DNA from: Paenibacillus sp. 1_12
GTDB taxonomy: Bacteria > Bacillota > Bacilli > Paenibacillales > NBRC-103111
Length of the DNA stretch: 49,488 bases
Assembly: GCF_900114475.1 (NCBI RefSeq)
Contig: NZ_FOTE01000024.1
Location: forward strand, 22,245-71,732
Direction: 5' to 3'
How positions within the stretch are numbered: the stretch's first letter is position 1; each line of letters opens with the position of its first letter. Below the pieces are notes generated by a model that saw nothing but the letters and a program-made list of their open reading frames with translations, did no database searches and was not told the origin of the DNA. Shown piece after piece: positions 8,291 through 17,402 of this stretch. Both the position numbers and the translations under genes were made by a program.

Positions 8291-9373
8291 TCAAAGCTTC
8301 AAGATCGTGCCCGCAATATGACGGACCCCGCCGCCATTCATTTGAATCGGATCATCCTTGCTGTTGAAGTAGTAGGTGGCCAAAACCTCACCTTTACGAA
8401 CTTCCGTGGCTCGAGGATAACCGAGATCCCGGCATCCGCCATCATCCCGCAGCACCAACTCGGGTCCCCACGTACGGCCACCGTCCTCACTGATTTTGGC
8501 GCGGATGCCATAGGCTGGTATACGATAGCCGTAGACAGCGAATATGCGGCCATCCTCCAGCAGCGTCAGATGCACGGTGTCGCCATGCTCATTGATCCGT
8601 GAGCGCAGCTGCCACGTAAGCCCACCATCTTCGGAAGCGTATACTTCGCCCCAAGCCGCTTCCATCGAGGATTTGCAACGAACGCCAACGACAATCGTGC
8701 CGTCCTTCAGTATGACCGGGGAAGGACAAATAACGCGATACTCCTGGCTATCCGGCATGTAAGACAGCAATGTCCAATGGGCGCCACCATCGTACGAGCC
8801 GTATACGACTGGCCGATCATAATTGTTATGCAGAGGCTTAGCTGTCAAGAAAAGCAGAATCACCCCATCAGGACGAACCACGTAAGAGGATCTTCCCTGG
8901 AATCGTGGAATGTTGCAGAAAGGCAGCAGTACGGCAGGGCCCCAGCTTCGTCCGGCATCGTTCGATAGCTTTACCCAAGCCTTGGCATCGGGAGCGCCGG
9001 AGTTCGGCGTCGTCCAGCAGCAGAGCAGCGTATTGGGGTCGGTAAAATCATAGGATTCGATATGGGGTACCGTACCGAACTGCAGTTCTTCATTAACCTG
9101 CAAGTTATCGGCCACAGTTTCCGCGGCCCCCCAGGTGCGGCCTCCGTCGATCGAGCGGACTGCGGCAATCCTTCCAAAAAACTCTATACGACGATGCGTC
9201 AAATGCTTGGGATTCGTATAATCACAAGGCATATTCATAAATCCGACAAGGATATTGTTATCTGAGATTTTCCACATTCCCGCATTAAATGGCCAGGAGC
9301 TGAACTCGTTATCATTTTTATACAGTACGACATGTTCCATATCCTTGGGTGTTACTTGACTTTGTCTGCTCAT
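8291..9373 (-). CDS. Sialidase-like beta-propeller protein (BNR repeats), divergent paralogue 2
   Basis: 360 residues, no signal peptide. Asp-box blades visible include SIDGGRTWGAAE, SNDAGRSWGPA, SYDGGAHWTLL, SEDGGLTWQLR and SEDGGRTWGPE. The protein is more distant from the two other propellers of the operon and lacks their SEQNPVLF block. RRIEFFGRIAAVRSIDGGRT and CRDLGYPRATEVRKGEVL supply Arg residues that could bind a carboxylate. AGGAGAGAG lies seven bases before the ATG. It sits between the hydrolase and the dehydrogenase, so it probably acts on the same imported glycan. It could also be a lyase or a non-catalytic binder with the propeller fold. Confidence 0.75.
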   Translation of the reverse strand: MSRQSQVTPKDMEHVVLYKNDNEFSSWPFNAGMWKISDNNILVGFMNMPCDYTNPKHLTHRRIEFFGRIAAVRSIDGGRTWGAAETVADNLQVNEELQFGTVPHIESYDFTDPNTLLCCWTTPNSGAPDAKAWVKLSNDAGRSWGPAVLLPFCNIPRFQGRSSYVVRPDGVILLFLTAKPLHNNYDRPVVYGSYDGGAHWTLLSYMPDSQEYRVICPSPVILKDGTIVVGVRCKSSMEAAWGEVYASEDGGLTWQLRSRINEHGDTVHLTLLEDGRIFAVYGYRIPAYGIRAKISEDGGRTWGPELVLRDDGGCRDLGYPRATEVRKGEVLATYYFNSKDDPIQMNGGGVRHIAGTILKL

Positions 9374-9415
9374 GGGTCTCTCTCCTTATTTTGTGCATAT
9401 TGACTTACCGAATTC

Positions 9416-10573
9416 TTAAACAAGCAGTTTACGGTATATATGTTGGATATCTTCAAGCCCCAAAGGCTTCGGATTATTGTTCAACAAACGCGTTACCTTG
9501 GAGGCAGCAACTGCCAGCGATTCGATATCTTTCTCTTCGACCCCATAAGTCCCCAAATTCTGAGGGATTTGCAGATTACGCGTCCACGTGGTGATTCGGT
9601 TTATAACAGCTTCCCCCGCACGTGCCGTACCGGCTTCAGGAAGCTGCATTGCCACCGCCACATTGGACAGCCGGTCAGAAATGGCATCGAAATTGTATTC
9701 CATCACATGCGCAAGCAGCATTGAATTTGCGACCCCATGGGAAATATGGTATTTCCCGCCCAGCGGATAGGCCAAAGCGTGCACGGCCGCAGTTCCCGAG
9801 CTGGATAGCGCCATCCCGCCGTACATGGAGCCCAGGAGCATTCGCTCTCTAGCTTCAATGACCCCGCCGTTATGATAGACCTCTTCCAAGCTACCGGAAA
9901 TAAGCCGGATAGCTTCCAAAGCAAACATGTCGCTGATTGGATTCGCTTTGTTGGATATGTAGGATTCCAGTGCATGGGTGTACGCATCCATCCCGGTCGC
10001 TGCCGTGATCGCCGGTGGCAAGCTCAAGGTCAGGATAGGGTCCAGAATAACAAGTTGTGGAACTAAATACGGACTAACTACCGCCAGCTTCAGCTCCTCA
10101 TCGGGCAGTGTAACAATCGCGTTGGGCGTTACCTCCGAGCCTGTACCCGAGGTTGTCGGGATCAGAAGCGTTGGGATGCCAGGCTTAGCCACCAGTCCTG
10201 TTCCAAGCATATCCCTGATGCTGGCTTTATTCGTTGCCATCACCGCCAGCAGCTTCACGGCATCCAGTACGCTGCCCCCGCCGATACCTATCATCACATC
10301 AAAGGTATCTCCAGCGATAAGCTTATGCAGCTCAGTCAGTTGGGACTCAGTCGGCTCGGGCTGAATCTCGGTGATGACTCGACAGCGGATGCCTACTCTT
10401 TGTAGCTCCCCGGATAGACGATCCAGAAACCCCGACCTTTGAATCGAAGGCTGTGACACGATAAGCGCGAAACGTACAGGCCCCAGAACGGAACGAAGAT
10501 GCTCCGTCGTATTCTCTGCTTCATAACGGCCCATGATGATATGTTCAGCCGTCTTAAATTGAAACGATGTCAT
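9416..10573 (-). CDS. Iron-dependent (group III) alcohol dehydrogenase
   Basis: 385 residues, the family norm. The Rossmann-like half carries IGIGGGSVLDAVKLLA and TTSGTGSEVTPNAI. The C-terminal half has the metal-binding blocks MDAYTHALESYIS and HALAYPLGGKYHISHGVANS, with the Asp and three His residues expected. In this context it may reduce the aldehyde or aldose released by the aldolase, or oxidise a sugar alcohol. The family has lactaldehyde, propanediol and maleylacetate reductases, and the sequence does not decide between them. It starts 60 bases after the permease gene and has only a weak ribosome site. Confidence 0.87.
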   Translation of the reverse strand: MTSFQFKTAEHIIMGRYEAENTTEHLRSVLGPVRFALIVSQPSIQRSGFLDRLSGELQRVGIRCRVITEIQPEPTESQLTELHKLIAGDTFDVMIGIGGGSVLDAVKLLAVMATNKASIRDMLGTGLVAKPGIPTLLIPTTSGTGSEVTPNAIVTLPDEELKLAVVSPYLVPQLVILDPILTLSLPPAITAATGMDAYTHALESYISNKANPISDMFALEAIRLISGSLEEVYHNGGVIEARERMLLGSMYGGMALSSSGTAAVHALAYPLGGKYHISHGVANSMLLAHVMEYNFDAISDRLSNVAVAMQLPEAGTARAGEAVINRITTWTRNLQIPQNLGTYGVEEKDIESLAVAASKVTRLLNNNPKPLGLEDIQHIYRKLLV

Positions 10574-10633
10574 GTTGTTGATCCAATCCTTCCCTATTGC
10601 TGAATGTAAATTCCCTGTCGTTCCCCAACTTAT

Positions 10634-11509
10634 CTATCCTTTCAATGAGCCAAGGAGCATTCCTTTGGTAAAATATTTTTGTGCAAACGGATAGACGAAC
10701 AAAATCGGAAAGATAGCCAAAAAAATCGTCGCCGCTTCAATATTGTTAGGCAAAATCTGGTGGCCGTTAACCGTTAAATTTTCGAAGGAGGTACCTCCAT
10801 CCGGCTTGATAATCAATCTGTACAAAATCAATTGAATGGGATGGAGCGTGCGGTCCTGCAAATAAATTAGCGGTACCATAAAAGCGTTCCATATGTGGAC
10901 TGCATAGAAAACACCGATAGTCGCCAGCACCGGCGTAGACAGTGGAAAGAAAACTCGTGACAGCATCTGAAGCTCGTTAGCCCCGTCGATAAAGGCCGAT
11001 TCCTCCAATTCGGCAGGAATGGCATCCAGAAATGAACGGGTAATAATTAATAAAAATGTGCTGATGGCCCCAGGCAAAATCATAATCCAACGCGAGTTAA
11101 CCAAGCCAAGCGCGTTATTGAAAAAATAATTCGGAATCAAACCCGCCTCGAAAATCCAAGTAAACAAAAAAAGCAGCATAATAAAATAGCGACCCTTCAT
11201 CCTTTTGCGCGATAACGCATACGCGGTAACAAACGTCAGCAGTACCGCCACCAGCGTTCCTGATACCGTATAAAAGATCGAATTGAACAGCCCCAGCGAA
11301 ATCCCCAACCGGGAGTTGCCGAGAACATACTTATAGGTCTCTATATTGAATCCGACTGGCCAAAAATAAACTTTACCTGTAATGACCGCCAATCCGTCGC
11401 TTACCGATACCGACAATATGTTTAGGAAGGGATACACGCAAACGATAGCCAACAAAATCAGCAAAGTGTTATTCGCTGCTTCAAACATGTCAATTTTTTG
11501 TTTCCGCAT
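10634..11509 (-). CDS. ABC sugar importer permease, LplC/YtcP-like
   Basis: 291 residues with six membrane segments. The EAA loop that contacts the ATPase reads ELEESAFIDGANELQMLSRV. It ends KYFTKGMLLGSLKG, the typical tail of the CarB/LplC permease class. A TAGGAGGGG site precedes the ATG. Only 12 bases separate it from the partner permease. No ATPase gene is present, as usual for these importers, which borrow a shared MsmX-type ATPase encoded elsewhere. Confidence 0.92.
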   Translation of the reverse strand: MRKQKIDMFEAANNTLLILLAIVCVYPFLNILSVSVSDGLAVITGKVYFWPVGFNIETYKYVLGNSRLGISLGLFNSIFYTVSGTLVAVLLTFVTAYALSRKRMKGRYFIMLLFLFTWIFEAGLIPNYFFNNALGLVNSRWIMILPGAISTFLLIITRSFLDAIPAELEESAFIDGANELQMLSRVFFPLSTPVLATIGVFYAVHIWNAFMVPLIYLQDRTLHPIQLILYRLIIKPDGGTSFENLTVNGHQILPNNIEAATIFLAIFPILFVYPFAQKYFTKGMLLGSLKG

Positions 11510-11521
11510 GTTGTACCCCTC

Positions 11522-12475
11522 CTAAAACAATCTGGATTCGGAATATTTTTTAGAAATTCTATTCGCGCTAACAACGAGCAGCATCGCCACTATCGATTGA
11601 AAAAGTCCAACTGCCGCTCCGAAGCTATAATTCGGAAAGCCCTGCGATGCGAACGCTTGACGGTATACGAAGCTTTGAATTACATCAGCTGTTTCATACA
11701 CGCTCGGATTGTACATCAGCAGCACCTTGTCTAGATCGACCGACAAGAAGGAGCCGATATTGAGAATAAACATGGTTACGATGATATTGGACAACGACGG
11801 AAGCGTGATATACAACATTTTTTTCCACCTGCTGGCCCCATCTATCTCTGCCGCTTCGTATTGATGGGGATCAATGCCTGCTATAGCCGCCAAATAAATT
11901 ATGGAGCCGTAGCCGAAGGAATGCCATACGTTCAAGCTAACATACAAGCTGCGAAACCACCCCGGCTCAGCCATAAAAAACACAGACTCTAACCCGATCC
12001 AATCCAGCAAGCGGTTCACCAAGCCGGTTTGCGGAGACAAGAACGTATACACAATACTGATCGTAACCGCTGAGGAAATAAAATAAGGAAAGAAGCTGAG
12101 CGACTGCGTGAACCGTTTGACCAACACGCTGCGCACTTCGTTTAAAAACAAAGCGAAAATAATAGGTACGGGAAACCCGAAAACCAGGTTGTAGATGGCA
12201 AGCAGCAATGTGTTTTTCAGCAGCACCAAAAAATAGCGATCCTGGACAAAGAGCTTAAAATTTTCAAATCCAACCCATGAGCTTCCCATAATTCCCTGAA
12301 ACGTATTGTAGTCCTGGAATGCAATAACCAGCCCAAACAGCGGTGCCAGCTTGAAAATAAGCAGATGCAGCAAGCCTGGCAGCAGCAGCAGATAAAGTAA
12401 TTTAGTATTCCACAGCTGCCTTAGCTGGCGTTGGCGAGCTGTATAAACAACGGTTTGGGATTGTTTGATTTCCAT
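11522..12475 (-). CDS. ABC sugar importer permease, LplB/YteP-like
   Basis: 317 residues with six membrane segments. The N-terminal block TKLLYLLLLPGLLHLLIFKL and the EAA loop YEAAEIDGASRWKKMLYITL are diagnostic of the LplB/UgpA class. It ends NRISKKYSESRLF, as this class usually does. It lies directly behind the binding-protein gene and ahead of the second permease, the standard order binding protein, LplB, LplC. Confidence 0.92.
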   Translation of the reverse strand: MEIKQSQTVVYTARQRQLRQLWNTKLLYLLLLPGLLHLLIFKLAPLFGLVIAFQDYNTFQGIMGSSWVGFENFKLFVQDRYFLVLLKNTLLLAIYNLVFGFPVPIIFALFLNEVRSVLVKRFTQSLSFFPYFISSAVTISIVYTFLSPQTGLVNRLLDWIGLESVFFMAEPGWFRSLYVSLNVWHSFGYGSIIYLAAIAGIDPHQYEAAEIDGASRWKKMLYITLPSLSNIIVTMFILNIGSFLSVDLDKVLLMYNPSVYETADVIQSFVYRQAFASQGFPNYSFGAAVGLFQSIVAMLLVVSANRISKKYSESRLF

Positions 12476-12550
12476 AGAATTTTCCCCTGTTTATTTTGAT
12501 TTCGGAGTGATTTATCTTGATTAGAATGTTTCCATAGCCAAATGAGCCTG

Positions 12551-14146
12551 CTATTTTTTCATCATAGCGTCATAGGCTTTTTGATCAATTTCTACAACTT
12601 TTGAATAGCCAAGGGCATCCATTTCTTTCAGGAACGCATCCCATTCGGTGATCGGCCGTTTTCCGGTTACAAACTTAACCAGATTGGCTTTTAACGCTTC
12701 ATTCACTTTGGCAACCAGATTGCTTCTTTCCTTCAATTCGTCAGTGGAGTACTTAATGATCGGGAAGGTTTCGGCATATTTACTGAAGTATTCGTTGGCA
12801 TAGGATCTAGTGAGGCTGTGATTAAATTCGTAAAATGCTTCATTATTTACTGGAATCGGGAACGTCAGGCGATCCTGGAAGAAAGTCCATGCCGGAGTGC
12901 CAAGCGGTTTGGTCGATTCTTCGTCGAACTTGATCGTAAATTCGTTTTTTCCGTTCGAATTTTTCTTGAATGTCGTCCCTTCGACACCCCATCCTACCAG
13001 CGTCTGTCCTTTGTCGGAGTACAGGTAATCAAGGAATTTGATAATGGCTGGGGCCTTATCGGCAGACTTGGCATTAATGACGAAGGCACGATCTACACGA
13101 TACTCAGGAACGGTAGGGAATTTCGACTGCTTTCCAGCCTCGTTGAGAAACGCTGGCATCACTTTCATCGAGAAGTTCGTATCTGTTTTGGTCCCGCCAT
13201 TGATCAAAAACCAAGATGGACGGGTATAAAAATCGTGGCCAACCGCTACATTGCCATTGAGCACCTTCGTTTGCCATGCTTCCTCCGTTGACAAACCGCT
13301 CACCCATTCCGGGTCAATTAGCTTGTCATTGTATAGACCGATATACCACTCTATCAATTTCCTAAACCCGGCTGCCTTAATATCGTAGCTCTGCCCGCTA
13401 TTGTAAATACCGTGAATTTTGCCTTGAGCATCGATCAAATCGTTTGCACTGAAGGCGGATTGAAATTTCACGAAGTCTTCTCGGCCGCCAAAGGGATAAA
13501 AATTTTTATTGTCTTTATAGGTGTCTTTCAGCTTGCGAAGAACCTCGGTAAATTCTTGGATCGTTTTCGGTTCGGTGGTAATCCCCGCTTTTTTGAACAT
13601 ATCATCACGATAAAAGGTAGCATTCGAAATTTTGGGATACTGGGGTATGAGAGAGTAGACTTTCCCATTGCTGCTTGTCAACAGCTTTACAAAATCAGGG
13701 TGGGCATCCATATACTTTTTGATGTTGGGACCGTACTGGTTGATCACCGGAAGCAGGTCTACAAATGCGCCTTTGGAGCCGTATACCTCGGCTTGGCTGA
13801 GCTGTACAATACCTGCATCGGAGAAATCGCCGGAGCCGACCTTGAGGTCGATATTTTTATAATAAGGGTCCCCATCACCTCCATTGACAAAATCAATCGT
13901 GGCCCCCGTTTCCTTCAACAGCACTGGAATCCAGTTCATATCCTTCATCCAATTCACAAATTTCCCTGGAAGCGTGTAAGTAAACTTAGCCTGTGCCACT
14001 TGATCTGCTGCTGTTTGATCAACAGCTTTGCTTTCTCCCGGCTTATTCTCCGCCGAGCTGCATGCGGTAGCACTGAGCATAGCTCCAGCTATGGCTACAT
14101 ACATCATTTTTCTTGAACCGCTTTTCCAATTCGTATTTGAACGCAT
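12551..14146 (-). CDS. Extracellular sugar-binding lipoprotein of the ABC importer
   Basis: 531 residues. The signal peptide carries MMYVAIAGAMLSATACSS with lipobox ATAC at about residue 26-29. The mature part resembles large family-1 solute-binding proteins: FYRDDMFKKAGITTEPKTIQ, DKAPAIIKFLDYLYSDKGQT and the ending KAYDAMMKK. AGGAGG precedes the ATG by seven bases. It lies 75 bases ahead of the permeases and should be their cognate receptor. Confidence 0.9.
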   Translation of the reverse strand: MRSNTNWKSGSRKMMYVAIAGAMLSATACSSAENKPGESKAVDQTAADQVAQAKFTYTLPGKFVNWMKDMNWIPVLLKETGATIDFVNGGDGDPYYKNIDLKVGSGDFSDAGIVQLSQAEVYGSKGAFVDLLPVINQYGPNIKKYMDAHPDFVKLLTSSNGKVYSLIPQYPKISNATFYRDDMFKKAGITTEPKTIQEFTEVLRKLKDTYKDNKNFYPFGGREDFVKFQSAFSANDLIDAQGKIHGIYNSGQSYDIKAAGFRKLIEWYIGLYNDKLIDPEWVSGLSTEEAWQTKVLNGNVAVGHDFYTRPSWFLINGGTKTDTNFSMKVMPAFLNEAGKQSKFPTVPEYRVDRAFVINAKSADKAPAIIKFLDYLYSDKGQTLVGWGVEGTTFKKNSNGKNEFTIKFDEESTKPLGTPAWTFFQDRLTFPIPVNNEAFYEFNHSLTRSYANEYFSKYAETFPIIKYSTDELKERSNLVAKVNEALKANLVKFVTGKRPITEWDAFLKEMDALGYSKVVEIDQKAYDAMMKK

Positions 14147-14224
14147 TTGTTTATCCTCCTCAGTTTTCTTATAGGAACCAACCTGTCTCAGGAAGCGTTT
14201 TCATTTACTTTCCGAAAAATGTTC

Positions 14225-15379
14225 TTATGAGGTTCCTTTAACCCATGCTTCTGTAAATACCACATGCTTTATGCCTTCACGTCCACCGTAAGCGAATGAA
14301 GCGTGCAGCAACCCCTCCTTGGTCTCTGTAATCCATGGATACTCGTACCGTCGATTCAATGGTTCGTTCAGTTCCCCAGTGAATCCATCTCCCATCTCTA
14401 TGATTCGGCGGTAGGGCCATGTCTTGCCGTCATCCTCGGAAAGTGCAACCGTCACAGGATATCTGACTTTAGGCCAGACAGTGAGTTGGGGATCATCAGA
14501 AGCGCTTGCATGATTATATATAACAGCTAACCGTTTGCTTTGAAGACGAATAGCTCGAATAGATGCATTATTATTCGGTAATACCGTGCGTTCCGGCTCA
14601 GTCCATGTGCAGCCAAAATCAGAAGAGCGGCTTATGTAAATCCGATCGGCCGACCGACTTCGGAATATGGCCAACATGTCGGCCCCTTTCCCGGAGATCA
14701 GCGATGCGTGAACACGGCCTCTGCTGTTAGGGATCGGAATTTCCTGCCAAGTCTCTCCTTGATCCATAGAGCGCTGAATGACACTGTAATCACTGCCATA
14801 TTCGGTTTTACCGTCTTCCCTGCTGTACCACATAGGAAACAGCCAGCTTCCATCTTCAGCAATATGAATGGGTGCCCTGCAAAATGAACCCGAAGTTTCA
14901 AACATCGTTCGCGCCGGCCCCCAGGTCCAGCCTCCATCAAACGATTCACGGCAGCGGATGACAGCCGTTTCCTGACGGGTGAACGTCCTGTCCGGGTACA
15001 GCTGCTTAAACTCATCGCGGCTCATTGCAACAGCTTCCTGAGCGGTGTACATGAGAAGCAGCCGACCATCTGGCGCCAAAAACAGCACCGGATTTTGCTC
15101 CGATTTGGTATCATCATCGGATACTTTTACCGGCTCGCTCCATTGAATATCCCCTGCCTTCAACCGAGACATGACGATTTCTATGTCGCTTCGGCCTTCC
15201 TCCGTATGCCCGGCAAACCATACCGCAAGCAGATCCCCATTACCAAGCTCCGTCATACTGGGCGCATGATTGACACGGTATGCAGTAGGAATATATGCTT
15301 CAGCCCCGCCATTATATCGGGGACGAAGCGTACCGTCTTTGTCCACCCCTTGATTCACGAGCTCCCCTCTCAATGTCAC
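14225..15379 (-). CDS. Sialidase-like beta-propeller protein (BNR_2), paralogue 1
   Basis: 384 residues, no signal peptide. Blades include SFDGGWTWGPA, SMDQGETWQEI, SSDFGCTWTEP and SEDDGKTWPYR. LAIFRSRSADRIYISRSSDF and RRYEYPWITETKEGLLHASF correspond to the later sialidase blocks. It shares SEQNPVLF, the LPNNN motif after the fourth blade and the overall plan with the last gene of the operon, so the two are duplicates now at opposite ends. The GTG start at 15379 overlaps the aldolase stop by four bases and has GAGGAGG seven bases upstream, so the two genes are translationally coupled. The pairing suggests that the propeller enzyme frees the acid that the aldolase cleaves. Confidence 0.82.
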   Translation of the reverse strand: MTLRGELVNQGVDKDGTLRPRYNGGAEAYIPTAYRVNHAPSMTELGNGDLLAVWFAGHTEEGRSDIEIVMSRLKAGDIQWSEPVKVSDDDTKSEQNPVLFLAPDGRLLLMYTAQEAVAMSRDEFKQLYPDRTFTRQETAVIRCRESFDGGWTWGPARTMFETSGSFCRAPIHIAEDGSWLFPMWYSREDGKTEYGSDYSVIQRSMDQGETWQEIPIPNSRGRVHASLISGKGADMLAIFRSRSADRIYISRSSDFGCTWTEPERTVLPNNNASIRAIRLQSKRLAVIYNHASASDDPQLTVWPKVRYPVTVALSEDDGKTWPYRRIIEMGDGFTGELNEPLNRRYEYPWITETKEGLLHASFAYGGREGIKHVVFTEAWVKGTS

Positions 15380-16296
15380 ACGTTTTCCTCCTCATATGTA
15401 GGGTAAGTTAAAAAACCTTGCTTTTGATAGTTTTCCATTAAATGAGTAAGCTCAATTCGCTTCTCTGCGCTTAACCGATTAACCGGCAAACGGCAAGGTC
15501 CTGCGGGTAATCCCGCCCAATTCATAGCTTCTTTTAAAACCGAAGGCAGTGTACCCCACTGAAATGCACTGCGAATTTGGCGAAGTCCTCGCTGCATGGC
15601 TTCTGCTTCCTCCGTCTTGCCTTGTTTCCACAGATTATAGATCTCTACAACCAACTCAGGAAATAGATTAGCCGTAGCTGCAATTGCACCTTTTCCACCC
15701 GACATAAGCGTCGATAAAATCAAAGAGTCCGTTCCTGCTAACACGGAGAAAGTGTCGTCAGTCTCCATTAAATAGTTCAGAATAGTATCGAAGCTGCCGC
15801 TGCTATCCTTGATACCCACAATGTTTGGAATCCGTGCCAGCTCGCCAACCGTCTTTGGATGCAGCGCATTGCCCGTTCGCGCCGGAATGTTATACAAAAG
15901 AATAGGAAGTGACGTTTCATTAGCTAAGGCACGGTAATAATCAGCCAGTTCCTTTTGACTGAAGGTAAGAAAATAAGGCGTAATAACAGACAGAGCATCG
16001 ACCCCAATGCTTTCCATCTCTCGTGCAAGGCGAATCGTTTCCGCTGTGCTTATACAGCCTGTGCCAGCATAAACAGGAATTTGTCCCCTGGTCTCCTCAA
16101 CGATAATCTCGACGATTCTCCGCTTTTCCTCAAAGCTCAAACTGAAAAACTCTCCATTAGTGCCTAAGCAAAATAACCCATGAACACCCGCTTTAATCAA
16201 GCGCTGAACAAGTGCTCGCAAGGCTTCTTCATTAATTTCCTGATGATCGTTAAACGGCGTAATCATTGCCGGTATAATGCCTTCCGCTTTAAACAT
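15376..16296 (-). CDS. DHDPS/N-acetylneuraminate lyase-family class I aldolase
   Basis: 306 residues forming a TIM barrel. The phosphate/carboxylate loop is FCLGTNGEFFSLSFEEKRRI, the Tyr motif is LLYNIPARTGNALHPKTV and the Schiff-base Lys lies in IVGIKDSSGSFD. These are the signature blocks of the pyruvate-dependent aldolases (DapA, NanA, KdgA). RTG after YNIP resembles DapA more than NanA, but the catabolic setting argues against lysine biosynthesis. Cleavage of a 2-keto-3-deoxy sugar acid to pyruvate plus an aldehyde sugar is the inferred role. ATG 16296 is preferred because AAAGGGG sits six bases before it, and an ATG at 16314 has no ribosome site. It is the first gene of the operon under the GntR operator. 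Confidence 0.88.
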   Translation of the reverse strand: MFKAEGIIPAMITPFNDHQEINEEALRALVQRLIKAGVHGLFCLGTNGEFFSLSFEEKRRIVEIIVEETRGQIPVYAGTGCISTAETIRLAREMESIGVDALSVITPYFLTFSQKELADYYRALANETSLPILLYNIPARTGNALHPKTVGELARIPNIVGIKDSSGSFDTILNYLMETDDTFSVLAGTDSLILSTLMSGGKGAIAATANLFPELVVEIYNLWKQGKTEEAEAMQRGLRQIRSAFQWGTLPSVLKEAMNWAGLPAGPCRLPVNRLSAEKRIELTHLMENYQKQGFLTYPTYEEENV

Positions 16297-16341
16297 CGAA
16301 CTGCCCCTTTCCATTTATATACGTACAAAATGACGTTTTAT

Positions 16342-16369
16342 GTTATATGTTGTATACATGTTATTGCAA
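16342..16369 (-). promoter_or_regulatory. Promoter of the aldolase operon with GntR-type operator in the spacer
   Basis: On the - strand TTGCAA (16364-16369) and TATAAC (16342-16347) are 16 bases apart. The spacer is filled by 16348-16361, TGTTGTATACATGT on the + strand, which matches 11 of 14 bases of the palindrome at the regulator gene. A repressor bound between -35 and -10 would block transcription, and release by a pathway intermediate is the usual logic. The remaining 220 bases up to the regulator gene hold nothing else I can name. Confidence 0.55.
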
Positions 16370-16583
16370 AAAAAGGTAATCATTTTATATAAAATGAACT
16401 ATTTATCTACCTATCATCTTATATGGGTTAAGCCTTTGCGCAGTCGGAATATGGTTCCAATCGCTGTTGCCCCGGATTTAGTGATGTGTTTAGCGGTAGG
16501 AAGCCGGAGACAAAGGGGACCGCTATCTCTTCTCCAGAATCATTCCGCCCGCTCCTCTACTTTTGTTGTTTTTAGTTACCTTG

Positions 16584-17270
16584 TCAAACCATTCCGCCAT
16601 TATCTCGTATGGCTCGTAGGAGCCTTTCCTTAGAATCTTCCAAGTGTAATCGAATGACCTGCTTTATATCACTAGTTTGGCCACCTTTAAGTGCATCGAC
16701 AATTTGTTTGTGTTGATCTTGCGCCACCTTCACCATTTCACCGGTTACTATGGAAGACTTCATTGTAATATACCGATAATTCATCGTTCTCAAATATATA
16801 TCAATGTTGTTTTTATTTTGACCAAGCTCCATAAATTCCAAATGAAACTCCAAATTAAAATCGGCCTTTAGGTAATCGTCCAACGGATTTGAAATCACCT
16901 TTTCGGCGGATAACCTTAATATTTCCTCCATTCTAAAAAGCCCTTGCTTTAGGGTGTCTTTATTAAGATCATTGAGTTTATCGATGACCCATAATTCCAG
17001 CATCAAACGCGTATCCATAATCTTCAATACATCCTGATCATTTATCGCTACCACGAATGTGCCGACCTTAGAAATTGTTTTGACTAAGCCTTCCATTTCG
17101 AGACGATTTAATGCATCCCTTACCGGAGTCCTGCTTACACCCAATTGATCTGAAAGTTCAGGAATAGAAAGCTTCTGGTTTGGGTCAAATTTTCGGCGAA
17201 TGATACTTTCCTTCAGGAGTGTATATGTCTTATCCCACAAATTGGACGTATCTATTTTTGGTAAACTCAT
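16584..17270 (-). CDS. GntR-family regulator, FadR/FCD subfamily
   Basis: 228 residues. The N-terminal winged helix reads IRRKFDPNQKLSIPELSDQL, then GVSRTPVRDALNRLEMEGLV, the GntR signature. The rest is helical and fits the FCD effector domain, with Asp and His residues for a metal (RLMLE, FHLEFM, QHKQIVDAL, RLHLEDSKERL). ATG 17270 follows AAAGGTGG by seven bases. The longer in-frame form starting at 17336 would run through the operator. It lies upstream of the catabolic operon on the same strand and probably represses both it and itself, with a sugar acid as inducer. Confidence 0.88.
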   Translation of the reverse strand: MSLPKIDTSNLWDKTYTLLKESIIRRKFDPNQKLSIPELSDQLGVSRTPVRDALNRLEMEGLVKTISKVGTFVVAINDQDVLKIMDTRLMLELWVIDKLNDLNKDTLKQGLFRMEEILRLSAEKVISNPLDDYLKADFNLEFHLEFMELGQNKNNIDIYLRTMNYRYITMKSSIVTGEMVKVAQDQHKQIVDALKGGQTSDIKQVIRLHLEDSKERLLRAIRDNGGMV

Positions 17271-17292
17271 TGTCTTGCCACCTTTATTTCTT

Positions 17293-17343
17293 TGTTGTAT
17301 ACAACATATAATATATAATAAACACCTTTTATTCATACGTCAA
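17293..17343 (-). promoter_or_regulatory. Promoter and palindromic operator of the GntR regulator
   Basis: TTGACG (17338-17343) and TATTAT (17315-17320) are 17 bases apart on the - strand. Just downstream lies the perfect 14-base palindrome TGTTGTATACAACA (17293-17306), of the TTGTATACAA type bound by FCD regulators. The same half site recurs in the aldolase promoter, which links the regulator to the operon. Confidence 0.6.
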
Positions 17344-17402
17344 TGATATTATTTCCAATTTTTCTGGAACCTTTTTGTACAATTTAATCGATAGGCTCCA
17401 GA

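Noticed and set aside
17345-17402. Hairpin CTGGAGCC/GGTTCCAG after the last ger gene as a terminator
   Set aside because: The loop is over 20 bases and A-rich sequence follows instead of T on the coding strand.
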